In this document: positions 62,486 to 64,000 of the stretch, piece by piece
Layout: every line of letters starts with the position of its first letter
Position numbering within the stretch: the stretch's first letter is position 1
Assembly: GCA_900555635.1 (NCBI GenBank)
Contig: USLU01000021.1
Span: 1-64,000 of the forward strand
Reading direction: 5' to 3'
Origin: an uncultured Bacteroides sp.
Lineage (GTDB): Bacteria; Bacteroidota; Bacteroidia; Bacteroidales; Bacteroidaceae
Length of the DNA stretch: 64,000 bases
Translations under genes and position numbers: made by a program
The notes under the pieces: generated by a model
Databases searched by the model: none
Told to the model about the DNA's origin: nothing
The model's input: the letters and a program-made list of their open reading frames with translations, nothing else

Positions 62486-62659
62486 TTATTTGTCCCAAGA
62501 ATTCCAACCAGCCATAAAAGCCTCACATGCACTATCAGGATTCAACAGAATATCCATAAGTATAAGACCAACAACTGCGCCAAAGAGTCCACCGTTTACT
62601 TCTTTCATCTCTTGCAAGTTCATTTCTTGCATCATTGCATTTTCTTTAAAAGTTCTCAT
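62486..62659 (-). CDS. GG-leader peptide 2
   Basis: This is a 57-residue precursor. The leader end MNLQEMKEVNGG matches the GG consensus. The mature part starts LFGAVVGLILMDILLNPDS and has a single Cys and three Trp/Phe residues near the end (EAFMAGWNSWDK). The strongly hydrophobic N-terminal half suggests membrane action. Confidence 0.82.
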   Translation of the reverse strand: MRTFKENAMMQEMNLQEMKEVNGGLFGAVVGLILMDILLNPDSACEAFMAGWNSWDK

Positions 62660-62731
62660 AATTAAATTTGTTTTAAATTATTAATAAAAACGCTGTAATA
62701 TATATATTAAAGTTTTTCACTTTCAATTACA

Positions 62732-62884
62732 CTAATAGCATACCCACCCCCCATTTAACTCTTCGAAAATCTTTTCTATCAGAGACTTATTCTCATCTTT
62801 AGGAGGAGGAGCATAACCACCCATTACATCCTTTTGTTCCTTTTCGTTTAATGTTTCCATTACTTGTTTTTGATTCTTTTTCAT
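62732..62884 (-). CDS. GG-leader peptide 3
   Basis: This is a 50-residue precursor. The leader is MKKNQKQVMETLNEKEQKDV then MGG. The mature part is YAPPPKDENKSLIEKIFEEL followed by NGGWVCY. A second GG precedes the last four residues (WVCY), so a second cut could release a very short peptide. It is the first gene after shared-operator copy C. Confidence 0.8.
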   Translation of the reverse strand: MKKNQKQVMETLNEKEQKDVMGGYAPPPKDENKSLIEKIFEELNGGWVCY

Positions 62885-62933
62885 AATCACTTTATTTAAT
62901 ATTAATACTAAATTTATTTCTTATTTGATATTG

Positions 62934-62990
62934 CAAATGTAAGTAAGTTAACCTTAAGCCTATGTTACTGTTTTGTTATCGTTAGGTTAA
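62934..62990 (-). promoter_or_regulatory. Shared operator and promoter, copy C (peptides 3-2-1)
   Basis: In plus-strand letters, ATGTTACT (62962-62969), five bases, GTTATC (62975-62980), GTTAGGTTAA (62981-62990). Twenty bp separate the first box from the -7 box TACATTTG (62934-62941, minus strand). In the gene direction all three TAAC units are present at 11-bp steps. Confidence 0.88.
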
Positions 62991-63007
62991 CGTTTTTGTT
63001 AACGACC

Positions 63008-63148
63008 TTAGATTTGGTAAATGTCATACTTTTCAAAAAGGATCTCTTCGTTGAACTCTTTTTCAGGAGTAGGAGTACAACCTCCTGTTATAGAATCCTG
63101 TTCTTCTCCATTCAAAGGATTGAAGATTTGTTTTTCATTTCGTTTCAT
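63008..63148 (-). CDS. GG-leader peptide 4
   Basis: This is a 46-residue precursor. The leader is MKRNEKQIFNPLNGEEQDSI then TGG, similar to peptide 3. The mature part begins CTPTPEKEFNEEILFEKYDI and ends YQI, 24 residues, acidic, with Cys as the first residue after GG. It looks more like a signal peptide or modified product than a pore former. It has its own shared-operator promoter. Confidence 0.78.
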   Translation of the reverse strand: MKRNEKQIFNPLNGEEQDSITGGCTPTPEKEFNEEILFEKYDIYQI

Positions 63149-63196
63149 AATCTCTTCTTTTAAGGTTAATACTCAGTTTGTTTTCTTTTGATGTTG

Positions 63197-63253
63197 CAAA
63201 GATAGAGGAAACTATATAAGCTTAATGTTATCATTGGGTTAACGCTAGGTTAA
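63197..63253 (-). promoter_or_regulatory. Shared operator and promoter, copy B (peptide 4)
   Basis: In plus-strand letters, ATGTTATC (63225-63232), five bases, GTTAAC (63238-63243), GCTAGGTTAA (63244-63253). Twenty bp to TATCTTTG (63197-63204, minus strand). The site overlaps the stop codon of peptide 5. Read toward the gene the TAAC units are 11 bp apart. Confidence 0.9.
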
Positions 63254-63366
63254 TTAGACCCCATATTTATCGGAACCCATTGACCGTTATGCAGTACCCA
63301 TCGAACTTCTCCACCGCAAATACTTACCAATTCTTCTTGTTCCAATTCATTCACCAGTTGTTTCAT
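63250..63366 (-). CDS. GG-leader peptide 5
   Basis: This is a 38-residue precursor. The leader MKQLVNELEQEELVSICGG fits the GG consensus but has Cys at -3. The mature part, EVRWVLHNGQWVPINMGSN (19 residues), is hydrophilic and Trp-rich, a size typical of pheromones. It is nearest to the divergent sensor-kinase gene, so it is the best candidate for a signal. Confidence 0.75.
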   Translation of the reverse strand: MKQLVNELEQEELVSICGGEVRWVLHNGQWVPINMGSN

Positions 63367-63409
63367 AATATTGTTTTTTAGTTATTTATACCGTTTAAAT
63401 TTGATATTG

Positions 63410-63466
63410 CAAAGATACAAGACATTTTTATAACAAAATGTTATCTGAATGTTATCCAATATCAAC
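63410..63466 (-). promoter_or_regulatory. Shared operator and promoter, copy A (peptide 5)
   Basis: In plus-strand letters, ATGTTATC (63438-63445), five bases, GTTATC (63451-63456), then a degenerate third unit CAATATCAAC. Twenty bp to TATCTTTG (63410-63417, minus strand). The site lies between peptide 5 and the divergent kinase gene, so it could serve both. Confidence 0.82.
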
Positions 63467-63476
63467 AATTAGTTAT

Positions 63477-63484
63477 TATATTTG
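63477..63484 (+). promoter_or_regulatory. -7 promoter element of the sensor-kinase gene
   Basis: TATATTTG matches the -7 consensus and lies only 8 bp before the start codon at 63493, so the transcript leader would be extremely short. Confidence 0.5.
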
Positions 63485-63492
63485 CTGCCAAT

Positions 63493-64000
63493 ATGAAAAA
63501 CAAGAAACATATTCAATGGCTTACCGCATTAGGACTAATAGTTATATTTGCACTGCAAGCAATATGGCTACATAATACTTATATGCTTATAAGAAATGAT
63601 ATATATAAAGAAAGCAGTATCATTTTAGATAAAGCAATACACGAAGAGCTGAATTATATTTCAAAGGATGTTCCACTGGAAACTGTTATAGAAACAGGCG
63701 GATCAATAAATGATTCAATACCTGCAATAACATACCTTTATAGCAGCCTCTCGAAAATAGGGTTTAAATGCTCCATACTCCGAATCGACTCCCTTGCAGG
63801 AGTACACTTAAAGTCTGGCAATATAGATAGTGACTTCTTTATCTGCACTATTAATCCTAAGACTCAAAGCATAATAACGAAAAGTAAAGTTTTAAATCTT
63901 CCATTATGGGGAGCAGTCAAATCACAAATAATTCCAACCAGACTAGACTATTCAGAAGGGTTACAACTGATTTTAGTTTCACCTTATTATACAATATTTG
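63493..64000 (+). CDS. Probable sensor histidine kinase, N-terminal part (cut by window end)
   Basis: The first 169 residues are visible. They include a span (WLTALGLIVIFALQAIWLHN, about 9-28), a periplasmic region of about 120 residues with ESSIILDKAIHEELNYIS, and the start of a second span after GLQLILVSPYYTIF. This layout fits Bacteroides membrane sensor kinases. The kinase core lies outside the window, so the call rests on topology and on its place beside an operator-controlled peptide regulon. Confidence 0.65.
   Translation, partial: MKNKKHIQWLTALGLIVIFALQAIWLHNTYMLIRNDIYKESSIILDKAIHEELNYISKDVPLETVIETGGSINDSIPAITYLYSSLSKIGFKCSILRIDSLAGVHLKSGNIDSDFFICTINPKTQSIITKSKVLNLPLWGAVKSQIIPTRLDYSEGLQLILVSPYYTIF

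Overview
The window looks like a chromosomal segment of a gut Bacteroides (Bacteroidota); the species cannot be named from the sequence alone. The signs are a SusC/SusD pair, a capsule locus headed by UpxY and UpxZ homologues, and many promoters of the Bacteroides -7 type (TAnnTTTG). No rRNA or tRNA gene was seen.

Region 1 (about 0.1-9.5 kb) is a small glycan-uptake locus. It has an ECF sigma factor, a FecR-type anti-sigma factor, a SusC receptor with an N-terminal STN signalling domain, a SusD lipoprotein, and a two-domain enzyme (GH105 unsaturated uronyl hydrolase plus a DUF4832-like barrel). The expected target is a pectin/rhamnogalacturonan-type glycan. Region 2 (9.6-11.4 kb) is decaying accessory DNA: a broken hipA next to an intact hipB with three operator palindromes, and a wrecked AAA-ATPase/PD-(D/E)XK gene.

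Region 3 (11.8-39.3 kb) is one large Wzx/Wzy-type capsule locus read on the minus strand. It starts at a good promoter near 39.24 kb, then upxY, upxZ, a Wza-like exporter, Wzz and a WecA-like initiating transferase. After an embedded cassette come a nucleotidyltransferase-PLP enzyme fusion, an ornithine-cyclodeaminase-like enzyme, Wzx, acyltransferases, an ATP-grasp enzyme, LicD, glycosyltransferases and Wzy. The distal end makes a UDP-L-FucNAc or L-QuiNAc type sugar. The combination suggests a polymer carrying amino-acid and/or amino-phosphate groups, that is, possibly zwitterionic. The embedded cassette (28.1-33.1 kb) is mostly read the other way. It holds a primase-helicase, an HU-like protein, a smalltalk peptide, an amidase and a four-unit array of TTGTAC repeats spaced exactly 22 bp.

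Region 4 (39.4-53.1 kb) is more ordinary: a tricorn-like protease, malate dehydrogenase, an MNT/HEPN toxin-antitoxin pair, a coiled-coil protein, a GH20 hexosaminidase, and a TolC-HlyD-permease-permease export operon. Two copies of a long inverted repeat sit in its intergenic gaps.

Region 5 (53.1-64 kb) is the most interesting. It is a peptide-export system made of a C39-peptidase ABC transporter, HlyD and TolC partners, five tiny genes for double-glycine leader peptides, three small membrane proteins (possible immunity proteins), an M16 peptidase and the start of a probable sensor kinase. Six promoters here share one architecture: three TAAC repeats at 11-bp steps, then exactly 20 bp, then the -7 box. 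They serve the peptidase, TolC, HlyD/ABC and three peptide transcription units, and so define a local regulon.
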